The notes under the pieces are model-generated. The model ran no database searches. It was not told the DNA's origin and saw nothing but the letters and a program-made list of their open reading frames with translations. DNA of 64,000 nucleotides from Hydractinia symbiolongicarpus (Eukaryota > Cnidaria > Hydrozoa > Anthoathecata > Hydractiniidae): NCBI RefSeq assembly GCF_029227915.1, contig NC_079881.1, forward strand, positions 13,923,501 through 13,987,500, given 5' to 3'. A program made the translations under genes and the position numbers. This document shows, one piece after another, positions 30,300 through 41,541 of this stretch (position 1 is its first letter; every line of letters starts with the position of its first letter).

Positions 30300-31868
30300 T
30301 TTCAGTATAGTACTGTCTACTTATGGAAGGTACTTTTGCAGGTACAACTTATCAATTTTAAGAATATTTGAAATGAAATTTTAACCGAATTTGACTTTAA
30401 TATTGAACTTTTTGCTGGTTTTTCCAAGTCCAATTTTAATATCTTATTTCTGTACTGTCTACTAAGAATGTCTACTTAAGGATGGCATTTTTGCATATAG
30501 GACTGATATCAACTTTACGAATATTTGAAATGAATATTTAACCAAATTAAATTTTGATATTTAAATTTTGTTTTGTCTACTTAAGGATGGTATTTTCGCA
30601 TATAAGATTTATCAACATTTAAGAATATGTGAAATGTTATTTAAACCAACTTCAATTTTGATATTTAAATTTTCTTCTGTCTACTTAAGAATGGTCTTTT
30701 TGCATATCAGACTTATCAACATTAAAGGATATGTGAAATAATATTTTAACCAAATTCAATTTTGATTTTTCAATATTGTATTGTCTACTTAAAGATGGAA
30801 TTTTCGCACAAAGACTTATTAAGATTTAAAAGTATGAGAAGTCACATTTTAACCAAATTAAATTTTGAAATTTCAATATTCTACTGTCTACTTAAGGATG
30901 GTATTTTTGCTCAAACGACTTATCAACATTTAAGAGTATGTGAAATGATATTTTAGACAAATTTAGTTTTAATATTAAATTTCTGTACTGTCTATTAAGG
31001 ATGTCTACTTAAGGAAGTTTTTTTCGTATATAAGACTTATATCAACTTTAAAAATATTGGAAATGAAACTTTAACCGAATTCAATTTTAATATTTAAATT
31101 TTTTACTGTCTACTTAACGATGGTATTCTCGCACATACGACTTTCAACATTTAAGAATGTGTGAAATCGCATTATAACGAGATTCAATTTGATTTTTCAA
31201 TATTGTATTGTCTACTTAAGGAAGGAATTTTCGCACAAAGACTTATTAAGATTTAAAAACATGTGAAGTCACATTAAAACAAAATTCAATTTTGATATTT
31301 TAGTATAGTACTGTGTACTTAAGGAAGGTACTTTTGCAGATACTACTTATCAACCTTTAAGAAAAAGTGAAATGATATTGTAGCCAAGTTCAATTTTATT
31401 ATCTAATTTCTGTATTGTCTACTAAGGATGTCTACTTAGGGATGGCATTTTTTATATATAAGACTTATATCAACTTTAACAATATTGTAAATGAAATTTT
31501 AATCGAATTCAATTTTAATATCGAAATTTTCTACTGTCTACTTAAGGATGGTATTCTTGCTTATAAGACTTATCAACATTTAAGAATATGTGAAATGTCA
31601 TTTAAACCAAATTCAATTTTAATTTTTAAATTTTCTTCTGTCTACTTAAGCATGGCGTTTTTGCATATCAGACTTATGAACATTTAAGAATATGTGAAAT
31701 GATATTTTAATCAAATTCAATTTTTTTTTCATTATTGTATTGTCTACTTAAGGAAGAAATTTTCGCACAAAGACTTCTTAAGATTCAAAATATGTGAAAT
31801 CACATTTAAACAAAATTCAATTTTGATATTTTAATATTGTAATGTCTACTTAAGAAAGATATTTTCAA
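30300..31868. repeat. Diverged edge of the satellite array
   Basis: Monomers in the last 1.5 kb keep the landmarks but no longer match the higher-order unit to their left, and several carry private variants. This is the usual picture at the edge of an array, where homogenisation is weak. The array ends abruptly at the transposon terminus (AATCCGTGACC at 31,870), in the middle of a monomer. Confidence 0.65.
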
Positions 31869-31869
31869 T

Positions 31870-32297
31870 CCGTGACCTAAAAGGGACATTCAATTTTTAT
31901 TTTAAAATGAAAACAAATATCATTTTTTTTATCATTTTTTTCTTTTTTAATTCAATACAAAAAGAAAATTTCAACTTAAATGTTATACTTCGTTTTCAAA
32001 TCAAAAAACGAAAAAAGAAATCCATCTTTTAGCAAAAAAGTACGCTCTCTTTCGCAAACGTTTTTTTCTCTACAATCCCAAGAATCCGTGACCAAAAAGG
32101 GACATTTAATTTTCATTTTAAAATAAAAACAAATTTCAATTTTTTTATCAATATTTCTTTTTTAATTCAATACAAAAAGAAAATTTAAACTCAATTTTCG
32201 TTTTGCGTTTTCAAATCAAAAAACAAAAAAGGAACTTCATATTTTGGCAAAAAAGTACGCTCTCTTTCGCAGACGTTTTTCTTCTACGAACCCAAGG
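31870..32297 (+). repeat. Transposon terminal region, tandemly duplicated (2 x 214 bp)
   Basis: Two tandem copies of a terminal sequence beginning AATCCGTGACC lie at 31,870-32,083 and 32,084-32,297. Each continues with an AAAAGGGACATT block, an AT-rich stretch, and AAAAAAGTACGCTCTCTTTCGC, and ends near CCCAAG. A single inverted copy occurs at about 40,240-40,452 and a short direct piece at 40,502-40,548. I take it as the terminal inverted repeat of the integrase/RING transposon family. The first copy has diverged more than the second. The left boundary abuts the satellite. Confidence 0.7.
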
Positions 32298-32661
32298 TTT
32301 ACTTTGGGTCATTTGGTGCTAAAAATCCCAAAATGTAATATCAATTTCTAAATTTCTGATTTTTAAGAGAATTTTAAATTTGAAAATTAAATCAAATTTC
32401 GTTTAAATCAAAAATTGAATTTTAAGTTTAATTTTTGATTTTTAATTTGAATCAAAAATTGAAATTCAAGTTCAATTGTTAATTTTGGTTTAAATAGAAA
32501 ATTGAAAATTTTTAACTCGTAAATGCCTAAAAGAGTAACAAATCATGTGACAAGTCATGTGATAATTCTGGCCTATCAGATCAATTGACGTGAAGTGTAA
32601 AGAGTTGTATAACATTCGTAGGATTCAGTTAAATGTTCTTTGTCTTACCACAGAAACAGAC

Positions 32662-33466
32662 ATGAATAAAATTTTTACTGAAGAAATTCTTTCTTTTTTT
32701 TCTCAAAAAAAAACTTATGAAGAGATAAGCAACATCTTGCAGTCGCGATATCCAGGAGAAAGAGGTTATTCCGTAAAGTCAATAAAACGGTATTGTAAAG
32801 AAAATGGATTGTCGCCAAGGGTTTCACAAGCCCATTTAGAACAGATTGTAGCAACGGCAGTTGAAGAAGTATGTATAAGACATTATTACATTTACTTCAG
32901 TTATTTTTTAATAATTCGGCATTTCGTTAGAAAAATATGATTTTCTAAGATTTTTTCATTTTTACATTTCTCTACATTACACATTTATATTGCAGCTTTT
33001 CTTATCGATTTACCTCCTCGTCTTCTAAGATATAAGTAAAGTAGAGAAAACAGCTGTAAATTTTGTTGCGTGCTTCCTTGAGGAAAATATTTTTCAAAGA
33101 AAGCGCCACAAATTTTGTTTCCTGAACTGGCTTGTTTTACTGGAGTATATTAAAAATATCAGAAACAAAAGTTAAAACTTTTTTTCTTAATTAATACTTT
33201 TTTCTCTTGCTGAAATATTTTTTCTTGAAAAAAATATATAATTTTCATTTCTTTGAATAAAACAGCGTCTTTATAAATGAACTCTGTTATTCACTATTTT
33301 ATGACATTGACCAAATTTATTTATATAAGGTTGGTCCAACGTATGGGAGGAAAATGATGACCGGGTATATTGCTAATAGAGACAATATACGTGTTAGCCA
33401 TAATAGAGTTGGACGAGCTTTAGCAAAAGCTGCACCCCAAAACCACCAGAGAAGACGCACTGATAC
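32662..33466 (+). pseudogene. DDE integrase, copy 1: exon 1 and part of exon 2
   Basis: Exon 1 runs from the ATG at 32,662 to a donor (GAA|GTATGT) at 32,868. It encodes 69 residues with a helix-turn-helix look (KKTYEEIS ... YSVKSIKRYCKENGLSPRV), the probable N-terminal DNA-binding part. An intron follows, with acceptor AAG at 33,327-33,329. Exon 2 starts with VGPTYGRKMMTGYI and keeps RVGRALAKAAPQNHQRRRTD before the homology ends at 33,466. The catalytic residues are absent, so this copy cannot work. The upstream AT-rich leader (32,298-32,661) matches other copies and probably holds the promoter. The family is the integrase core type annotated as rva_4, recalled from coral and fish genomes. 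Confidence 0.7.
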
Positions 33467-33959
33467 CTAAATAGAAATTGTTCTTAACAAAATTTGTGTT
33501 ATGTATCCATTGCGAGAAATCTTGTGGCGCTTTAAGTTCGCTATGCGGAACCTTTCTGTTCACTGAGCGGGAACCTGCTGTAAGATTCTTTTTTAAACAT
33601 ATTATCAAAACATCGACTAATTAATCAATGCACTAAATTTGCCTTTTCGTTTCGATCCAACCAAAGCAATGCGGCGTTTCAAGCGCAATATATTTTCAAA
33701 AGATTATTTTAGGAATCTTCCTAAGTCCAAATCGATGACATATAAATCTGTAGCTTGATTCCGAAATTTTTGAAATGTTTGAAGATATTCTCACACCAGC
33801 CTTCTCGCAAAAAGTTTAAAAACTGGCTCACGGTTTAAGCTAGGTGTAAGGGCCCTTCTTCATTGTAAGTAGACGTATCATTAGTTGTGTAAATCCTTGT
33901 CCGCTAATTATAATAAAAAAGTGATTATTCTTCAGAAAAAAAATAAAATCGAATTTCCG
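33467..33959. other. Non-repetitive filler between transposon fragments
   Basis: The sequence after the break of copy 1 matches nothing else I can see in the window. It contains no convincing open reading frame; a minus-strand open frame at 33,420-33,608 has no family resemblance and runs into the copy 1 exon. It may be target DNA or a remnant of another repeat. Confidence 0.4.
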
Positions 33960-34203
33960 TTTTTAATCTAAGTTAAAAATCAAAGTTGATTTTCAATTTT
34001 TAATTTAACTCAACAATCAAAAATTTAATTTATTTTTTAAATTTCTATTTAAATTACAATTATCAATTGAACTTGAATTTCAATTTTTAATTCAAATCAA
34101 GAATCAAAAATTGAAATTAAAATTCAATTTTTGATTTAAACGAAATTTGATTTAATTTTAAATTTAAAATTCTCTTGAAAATCAGAAATTTAGAAATTGA
34201 TAT
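33960..34203 (-). repeat. Inverted fragment of the transposon 5' leader
   Basis: This stretch is the reverse complement of the AT-rich leader of copy 1 (about 32,340-32,480) and matches 40,040-40,195 in the same orientation. At 34,203 it switches without spacer into the direct-orientation exon 1 of copy 2 (GCAGTCGCGATATCC). The breakpoint therefore lies inside an exon and marks an inversion or a template-switch junction. Confidence 0.7.
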
Positions 34204-36114
34204 TGCAGTCGCGATATCCAGGAGAAAGAGGTTATTCCGTAAAGTCAATAAAACGGTATTGTAAAGAAAATGGATTGTCGCCAAGGGTTTCACAAGCCCA
34301 CATAGAACAGATTGTAGCAACGGCAGTTCAAGAAGTATGTATAAGACATTATTACATTTACTTCAGTTATTTTTTAATAATTCGGCATTTCGTTAGAAAA
34401 ATATGTTTTTCTAAGATTTTTTCATTTTTACATTTCTCTACATGACACATTTATACTGCAGCTTTTCTTATCGATTTACCTCCTCGTCTTCTAAGATATG
34501 AGTAAAGTAGAGAAAACAGCTGTAAATTTTGTTGCGTGCTTCTTTGAGGAAAATATTTTTTAAAGAAAGCGCCACAAATTTTGTTTCCTGAACTGGCTTG
34601 TTTTACTGGAGTATATTAAAAATACCAGAAAAAAAAGTTAAAACTTTTTTTCTTAATTAATACTTTTTTCTCTTGCTGAAATATTTTTTCTTTAAATAAA
34701 ACAGCGTCTTTATAAATGAACTCTGTTATTCACTATTTTATGACATTGACCAAATTTATTTATTTAAGGTTGGTCCAACGTATGGGAGGAAAATGATGAC
34801 CGGGTATTTTGATAATAGAGACAATATACGTGTTAGCCATAATAGAGTTGGACGAGCTTTAGCAAAAGTGCACCCCAAACCCACCAGAGAAGACGCACTG
34901 ACACCGCACGAATGGTTAACCCAATACCTTATCGGGCCGATTACTTTGGTCATAAAATTCACTATGATCAAAATGAAAAGCTTGTTATGTATTGGGCTAC
35001 ACATGTCATTGCCATTGATGTTCATTCTCGCTTCATTGTCGGCTACTCCACCATGCCAATAAAAAACAACGCTCTTATTTACGATGAAATATACAGTATA
35101 ATTAAATTCTCGTTACTTTCACTGAAAGACATATAGTTTGAAACATATAGTTTGAAAGACATAAATTTTGTAAAGGAAAAAAGCATAAAAAGGTTTTGTT
35201 GTTCAAAAAACATTTTCTCATCACTGAGGGATATTTTGTTTAAAAACAAAATTTTATAAATTTTATAATCGTTCCCAGCATCTTTAGCCTATTTTTTTCT
35301 GATATATAGATATATATTTCATTTTAATACTTTAGAAAAGCTGCTATTGATTATGGTATCTCTCGTCAAGTGCGTACGGACTGTGGAAAAGATTTTTTTT
35401 TAATTCTTGGAATCCAGGAACATTTTCAGCATCTTCGCGGTCGATCAGATATTTTGCCATACAAGCAAACCCAATCAAAGAAGATGACTTTGATAAATAT
35501 TTTTTTTCGGTGACTTAATTTAAAGCTGTAGCAATTTATAATTCTCTACATATATTCAGAACCTCCCTATCGAAAGAATTTGCCCAGAGGTGAACTCGCG
35601 GGTAAATTATCCGGTAAAAAAAATACTGGTAGAAATGGACAACAGCAATACTATCAATATGGAAGATTAAGTTCAAAAATTTTGTGTGTCATCCATTGTA
35701 TGTCTGGTGACTGGTTCTGGTGTCAATCGAGTTGTTTCAGCGTGGAATGAACACTCAATACCAGGTCAATTTAGTACGTTTTTCAATATCTATTCTCACA
35801 AATTTATGGGTTAATAATGTTATATATATTATTTAAGTAGAGGTGTTCCGTCAGTAATAAAAGAAAATACTAACAGATTGACACCTATTCAGCTGTATGA
35901 ACAAGAGTACCGCGGTACTTTGTCGGAAGAACACACCTTCGGCCAGGATCCGCTTGCAGGAAGACAGCAAAAATTGGAAGAAAGAGATCAGAGCTTTTTC
36001 GAACATTTTTCTGTTGAAGAAATATTTTCCGAATGTGTTAACGAACGACCACAAATGTTGAGAGAAGCTATCCTTTTTTACATAAATAAAACTGTAACCT
36101 TAGCCCAATTGTAA
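34204..36114 (+). pseudogene. DDE integrase, copy 2: five exons, broken
   Basis: This is the most complete integrase copy. Exon 1 (5' truncated) is 34,204-34,334, exon 2 34,769-35,095, exon 3 from 35,336 to about 35,510, exon 4 35,560-35,764, and exon 5 from 35,841 to the stop at 36,112-36,114. The DDE core is visible: HVIAIDVHSRFIVGY (first Asp, exon 2), RTDCGKDF (second Asp, exon 3) and LPIERICPEVN (Glu, exon 4). Exon 5 carries the conserved tail (SEEHTFGQDPL ... FFEHFSVEEIF). Defects are a one-base deletion near 34,868 that shifts exon 2, a Val where other copies have Gly after the first catalytic Asp, an altered donor after exon 2 (CAGTATAA where copies 3 and 4 have CAGGTTAA), and a TAA at 35,668-35,670 in exon 4. 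Exon limits are inferred from AG/GT sites and from agreement with the inverted copies. Confidence 0.75.
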
Positions 36115-36656
36115 CCATACTCATGACGTTGTATGTTATAACTAACAAATATTAAAACTAACGAAAATGAACGGAAATATTTTTTTTAAGATAACAGTCT
36201 GGCTATTTACAACATAGAAAATCCAAATAGAAGAACAGAGAAAAAACGTTTTTCTTCTTCTCATTCATTTCAAACATATTGGATGCGAGCAGACAGGAAG
36301 AAGGAAGTTTCTTATGAAAGAAACATGACTTGCACGAAATTACTGCAGTAAGAAGGAAAATAACCATCTTTCAGATAAATAATGCCTAATATGAAAAAAA
36401 AGATTTAATTTAATGTAGATTTTGCTAACTGTTGGGTAAATTAATTTTAAACATATTTGAAACGCATATCTGCTTATTCGTGATATTACAGTTAAGTATC
36501 CGCAATCGGCTGAATTTATAAAAAAAGACAGACAAGCGGAATCGTTTGATCTTATGGCTAAAAAATAATGAATGAAGCCATGGCATGCTATAAAAATAGA
36601 GCTCTAAATTTTTTCATTAATTGCAAAATTTTGCCCGGAAAACACAGATAGTCGCC
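36115..36656 (+). other. Spacer between integrase and RING genes of the transposon
   Basis: About 540 bp of AT-rich non-coding sequence separate the integrase stop from the RING gene start. The same spacer is present in inverted orientation at 41,002-41,541, so it belongs to the element. It probably holds the 3' end of the first transcript and the promoter of the second; no TATA box was assigned. Confidence 0.55.
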
Positions 36657-38223
36657 ATGGAGAGCATCACATTTTTTAAAAATGGTGAAGAAAATTTAAC
36701 ATTTACAATTCGAAAATGCCAGGCTAATGCTTCTAGGCTAGCCATTGTTTTTAAGGTACGCAATTTTTTTTACCTAATTTGTATTTTTAAACTCAAGAAT
36801 TTCTTGATTTTTAATCCTTATTGACAAAATATTTTTAAATTTGATGAAATCACTCAGCTCTGATATGTTACGTTTTTATTCGTAGTAATAATACTAGAAT
36901 CCGTTTACATAAGTGAAGAATTCGGGGCTATAGACTTCCAGAACGAAGATGGCACGTTTTCCGCCATAGAGCGAGCTATGGAGCACGATCGATTCGAGGT
37001 TTTCAGTGACAATGCTTCTCCGCAACATCCTACACCGCCAGTATCAGCCCCTGCGCTATCGCCTGTGCCATTTGGGGCGTTCCGGCGAATATCTTCAAGG
37101 TGCGTACTATTTGAATTTACTGAAAACTAGCTAAGGAGGTCTTACTTATTAGCTTTTTGCTTATCTTTGCATAATATTTAGGGTTGTTTTGATGAAGTAT
37201 TTGTGATAAGTACATTTTGTCAATTTAGTCCTTCTCAACCACTACCACATTCGTCGTCGCCACTACCGTCATCTTCTTTTTCGTCTCCGTTGCCAACGCC
37301 GAGAAAACGAAAATCAGATGGATTTATCATAAAAGTCTCACTGGCAAACATGATAGGGAAAAAAGTTGGTAAGCATTAATTTTATTTCTTTTGTGGAATT
37401 TTTCTTTTTAATTTATATTATTTATTTATTTACTTTCACATTTCTTATAACAAAAGTGCGTAGTGCAAAAATCATACACAAATTATTCCTAATAAATGAT
37501 TCTTCTTTATGTTTTGTTTAAAAAAAAATTTAAAATTTAGGTGAAATTTCAAGAATGCAATACTTTTCACTGTCGCCAACCAATGCAAATGTCCCAGCGA
37601 TCATTAGCCTTGCAGAAGAGGGATTCGGTGTACAGCCATTAATACTTGTACACGCAAATGGTCTTCAAATGGAAGACACTGCTGCTACTCGTGGTGCGTT
37701 CTTTAAGTAATATTTGAAAGCAAGAAAATTTATATTTTAAGTTTACGAATTTTTGTATATGGAAAGGATTTTAAAAACAGCTAGGCTAAAATTGCTGAAA
37801 ATGTTTACTTTTTTAGACAATACATTTTGGCGATGCAGTGCGAGAAAGATTTTTGCCGTTAAACGTGAAGAATTCGTCGGAACTTCTTACCGATTGACTG
37901 ATGGTGATAATCATGTGAGAGAAAGTATTGACGAAATAAAGACCATGTTGCAAGAAAATATATTGCTACCAAGAGATGTCGGAGCATTGCTGAAATCAAC
38001 GCTACTCATTGAGTCTTTAAAAGAAACATTCAAGTGGGTTGTGTGTCAAGACATAAGTGCTTCACCAATAGCAATTTCAATGTGTTGCAAACAAGTACTT
38101 GGATGCTCCACGTGTGTAGATCAATGGACGGAATTACGATGCCCCTATTGCCGTAACGAGTTTTACGAGACCGTTACGGTCAATGTTTTTGAAAATATCT
38201 TAGCAATTTTAAACAATTTGTAA
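36657..38223 (+). CDS. Transposon-carried RING-like protein, five exons
   Basis: The start ATG at 36,657 sits in a strong Kozak context (GTCGCCATGG). Proposed exons are 36,657-36,755, about 36,890-37,099, 37,229-37,368, 37,541-37,693 and 37,817-38,223. Exons 2 to 5 join in phase with good GT-AG sites; the join of exons 1 and 2 is one base out of phase as read, so that junction is uncertain. The middle is Ser/Pro-rich (exon 3: PSQPLPHSSSPLPSSS). The C-terminus carries a RING-like zinc domain (VVCQDISASPIAISMCCKQV followed by LGCSTCVDQW and LRCPYCR). The residue three before the first visible Cys, where another ligand would be expected, is Trp (TGG), so the first zinc site may be damaged. Such domains usually act as E3 ubiquitin ligases. 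The gene lies downstream of the integrase on the same strand, and part of it is duplicated together with the integrase at 40,549-41,001, so it travels with the element. Confidence 0.65.
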
Positions 38224-38789
38224 TTTTTTTATATGTGCATTTAACTTTTTTATTCTAAAAAAAATGTTTCTTATCCTTACTATCCTTACTAGTAAAATTA
38301 TTTAAGTTCTTGAAACTGGTGAATAGAAGCTATTCTTATACAAGTGTTCGTTTATTGTCAAATGTCTATGTCACATCTATAACTTTGGAAATTAATTGTT
38401 TTCTGCTTCACATTTTTTTTCATGAACTATAAAGGAAGCTCGAACATAATTGTTTTTAGAGAGAAAAAAGATATTTTTTATTAAAAGTAAAACATTGTTA
38501 TATATTCAAGATTTTCCTTTTTTAGTTATTTTTTCTTTAAACTGAAGAAAAAAGAAACATTAATAATTTAACACTATTTCCGTCTACATTCATTTGTTCT
38601 GATTTTCTGATGTTCTGATCATATTTAGATTTCCTGATTTCTAAATTCAAACCTTAAAGTTTACCTTCCGTGACAAAAAAGGTTTACCTAAAATGACTTA
38701 AATTATTGTAACAATTAGGAAAAATAAATATTTGTTTTAGCTAAAAATTAAAACTTTGCGGCATAAGTTCTCTGTAAGTTGTAAAATGT
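38224..38789 (+). other. 3' flank of copy 2, with a degenerate terminus-like motif
   Basis: This is AT-rich sequence after the RING gene stop with no open reading frame of note. At about 38,666 a TTCCGTGACAAAAAAGG string resembles the element terminus (ATCCGTGACCAAAAAGG) in direct orientation. It could be a decayed end of an element or a chance match. At about 38,790 the sequence switches to the inverted copy 3. Confidence 0.4.
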
Positions 38790-40452
38790 TGTTTGAACAA
38801 CAAAACCTTTTTATGCTTTTCTCCTTTACAAAATTTATGTCTTTCAAACTATATGTTTCAAACTATATGTCTTTCAGTGAAAGCAACTAGAATTTAATTA
38901 ACCTGTATATTTCATCGTAAATAAGAGCGTTGTGTTTTTATTGGCATGGTGGAGTAGCCGACAATGAAGCGAGAATGACCATCAATGGCAATGACATGTG
39001 TAGCCCCATACATAACAAGCTTTTCATTTTGATCATAGTGAATTTTATGACCAAAGTAATCGGCCCGATAAGGTATTAGGTTAACCATTCGTGCGGTGTC
39101 AGTGCGTCTTCTCTGGTGGTTTTGGGGTGCAGCTTTTGCTAAAGCTCGTCCAACTCTATTATGGCTAACACGTATATTGTCTCTATTATCAATATACCCG
39201 GTCATCATTTTCCTCCCATACGTTGGACCAACCTTAAATAAATAAATTTGGTCAATGTCATAAAATAGTGAATAACAGAGTTCATTTATAAAGACGCTGT
39301 TTTATTTCAAGAAAAAATATTTCAGCAAGATAAAAAAGTATTAATTAAGAAAAAAAGTTTTAACTTTTGTTTCTGGTATTTTTAATATACTCCAGTAAAA
39401 CAAGCCAGTTCAGGAAACAAAATTTGTGGCGCTTTCTTTAAAAAATATTTTCCTCAAAGAAGCACGCAACAACATTTACAGCTGTTTTCTCTACTTTACT
39501 CATATCTTAGAAGACGAGGAGGTAAATCGATAAGAAAAGCTGCAGTATAAATGTGTCATGTGGAGAAATGTAAAAATGAAAAAATCTTAGAAAAACATAT
39601 TTTTCTAACGAAATGGCGAGTTATTAAAAAATAACTGAAGTAAATGTAATAATGTCTTATACATACTTCTTGAACTGCCGTTGCTACAATCTGTTCTATG
39701 TGGGCTTGTAAAACCCTTGGCGACAATCCATTTTCTTTACAATACCGTTTTATTGACTTTACGGAATAACCTCTTTCTCCTGGATATCGCGACTGCAAGA
39801 TATTGCTTATCTCTTCATAAGTTTTTTTTTGAGAAAAAAAAGAAAGAATTTCTTCAGCAAAAATTTTATTCATGTCTGTTTCTGTGGTAAGACAAAGAAC
39901 ATTTAACTGAATCCTACGAATGTTATACAACTCCTTACACTTCACGTCAATTGATCTGATAGGCCAGAATTATCACATGACTTGCCACATGATTTATTAC
40001 TATTTTAGGAATATACGAGTTAAAAACTTTCAATTTTCTATTTAAAGCAAAATTAACAATTGAACTTGAATTTCAATTTTTGATTCAAATTAAAAATCAA
40101 AAATTAAACTTAAAATTCAATTTTTGATTTAAACGAAATTTGATTTAAGTTTCAAATTTAAAATTCTCTTAAAAATCAGAAATTTAGAAATTGATATTAC
40201 ATTTTGGGATTTTTAGCACCAAATGACACAAAGTAATCCTTGGGTTCGTAGAAGAAAAACGTCTGCGAAGGAGAGCGTACTTTTTTGCCAAAATATGAAG
40301 TTCCTTTTTTGTTTTTTGATTTAAAAACGAAAAACGAAAATTGAGTTTAAATTTTCTTTTTGTATTGAATTAAAAAAGAAAAATTGATAAAAAAATTGAA
40401 ATTTGTTTTTATTTTAAAATGAAAATTAAATGTCCCTTTTAGGTCACGGATT
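38790..40452 (-). pseudogene. DDE integrase, copy 3 (inverted): terminus, exons 1 and 2
   Basis: Reading leftward from the terminus at 40,452, this copy has the terminal repeat (to about 40,240), the AT-rich leader, exon 1 (ATG at 39,873, donor at 39,667) and exon 2 (39,232 to about 38,920), then part of intron 2 before it breaks off. Exon 1 encodes MNKIFAEEILSFFSQKKTYE and onward. Exon 2 has the first catalytic Asp in an intact HVIAIDGHSRFIVGYSTM block. Near its end a one-base loss in an A/T run shifts the frame (PIKTQRSYLR). Exons 3 to 5 are missing, so it is non-functional. Confidence 0.75.
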
Positions 40453-40501
40453 TATTTCACATATTCTTAAATGTTGAAAGTCTTATATGCAAAAACACCA
40501 T
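40453..40501 (-). repeat. 49-bp satellite sliver in inverted orientation
   Basis: The stretch between two transposon termini reads, on the minus strand, as a satellite piece (TTTTTGCATATAAGACTTTC then AACATTTAAGAATATGTGAA). Its orientation is opposite to the main array on the left. It is flanked on the left by the inverted terminus of copy 3 and on the right by a direct terminus. Confidence 0.85.
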
Positions 40502-40548
40502 CAATCCGTGACCTAAAAGGGACATTTAATTTTCATTTTAAAATAAAA
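40502..40548 (+). repeat. Short direct piece of transposon terminus
   Basis: AATCCGTGACCTAAAAGGGA and the following AT-rich bases match the start of the terminal repeat at 32,084 for about 47 bp. It is then joined directly to the inverted RING exon 2 of the next copy. This is an internally deleted element end. Confidence 0.75.
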
Positions 40549-41001
40549 ACACCGCACCTTGGAGATATTCGCTGGAACGCCCCAAATTGCACAGGCGATA
40601 GCGCAGGGGCTGATACTGGCGGCGTAGGATGTTGCGGAGAAGCATTGTTACCGAAAACCTCGAATCGATCGTGCTCCATAGCTCGCTCTATGGCCGAAAA
40701 CGTGCCATCTTCGTTCTGGAAGTCTATAGCCCCAAATTCTTCACTTATGTAAACGGATTCTAGTATTATTACTACGAATAAAAACGTAACATATCAGAGC
40801 TGAGTGATTTCATCAAATTTAAAAATATTTTGTCAATAAGGATTAAAAATCAAGAAATTCTTGAGTTTAAAAATACAAATTAAGTAAAAAAAAATTGCGT
40901 ACCTTAAAAACAATGGCTAGCCTAGAAGCATTAGCCTTGCATTTTCGAATTGTGAATGTTAAATTTTCTTCACCATTTTTAAAAAATGTGATGCTCTCCA
41001 T
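40549..41001 (-). pseudogene. RING-protein gene fragment (exons 1 and 2), inverted copy
   Basis: The minus strand repeats 36,657 to about 37,104 almost base for base: the start ATG at 41,001, exon 1, intron 1 and exon 2 up to its donor (AAGGTGCG). The homology stops precisely after that donor, so the Ser/Pro-rich linker and the RING domain are missing. Differences from the plus-strand copy are few single bases, for example in the exon 2 end. It forms one end of the right arm of a large inverted repeat. Confidence 0.8.
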
Positions 41002-41541
41002 GGCGACTATCTGTGTTTTCCGGGCAAAATTTTGCAATTAATGAAAAAATTAAGAGCTCTGTATTTATAGCATGCCATGGTTTCATTCATTATTTTTTAA
41101 CCATAAGATCAAACGATTCCGCTTGTCTGTCTTTTTTTATAAATTTAGCCGATTGCGGATACTTAACTGTAATATCACGAATAAGCAGATATGCGTTTCA
41201 AATGTATTTAAAACTAATTTACCCAAAAGTTAGTAAAATCTAGATTAAATTAAATCTTTTTTTTCATATTAGGCATTATTTATCTAAAAGATGGTTATTT
41301 TCCTTCTTACTGCAGTAATTTCGTGCAAGTCATGTTTCTTTCATAAGAAACTTCCTTCTTCCTGTCTGCTCGCATCCAATATGTTTGAAATGAATGAGAA
41401 GAAGAAAAACGTTTTTTCTCTGTTCTTCTATTTGGATTTTCTATGTTGTAAATAGCCAGACTGTTATCTTAAAAAAATATTTCCGTTCATTTTCGTTAGT
41501 TTTAATATTTGTTAGTTATACATACAACGTCATGAGTATGG

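Larger units (their letters stand above)
1..31868. repeat. AT-rich satellite array, monomer about 100 bp
   Basis: The whole stretch is made of head-to-tail degenerate monomers of roughly 98-105 bp. Each holds the same ordered landmarks: TGTCTACTTAAGGA, then TTTTCGCA or TTTTTGCA, then GACTTATCAACATTTAAG, then TATGTGAAAT, then an AACCAAATTCAATTTT-like block. Some monomers carry a short duplication that gives two closely spaced TGTCTACT motifs. About 300 monomers fit in the stretch. Neighbouring monomers differ far more from each other than from monomers several kilobases away, which is the signature of higher-order repeats. No gene is supported: open frames such as 30,762-30,956 and 31,415-31,687 are only monomers lacking a stop. 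The function is unknown; a pericentromeric or heterochromatic block is possible, but no CENP-B-like box was noticed. Confidence 0.95.

Noticed and set aside
30762-31687. Open frames of 64 and 90 codons at the array edge
   Set aside because: The translation follows satellite monomers (repeated FYCLLKDGI-type strings) and has no independent support.
1-31868. The tandem array as a CRISPR or bacterial repeat locus
   Set aside because: The repeats are about 100 bp, degenerate and contiguous, with no unique spacers and no cas genes; intron-containing genes nearby show a eukaryotic context.
40471-40752. Plus-strand open frame of 93 codons
   Set aside because: It runs across the satellite sliver, the terminus sliver and the antisense of RING exon 2; it is a chimeric shadow.
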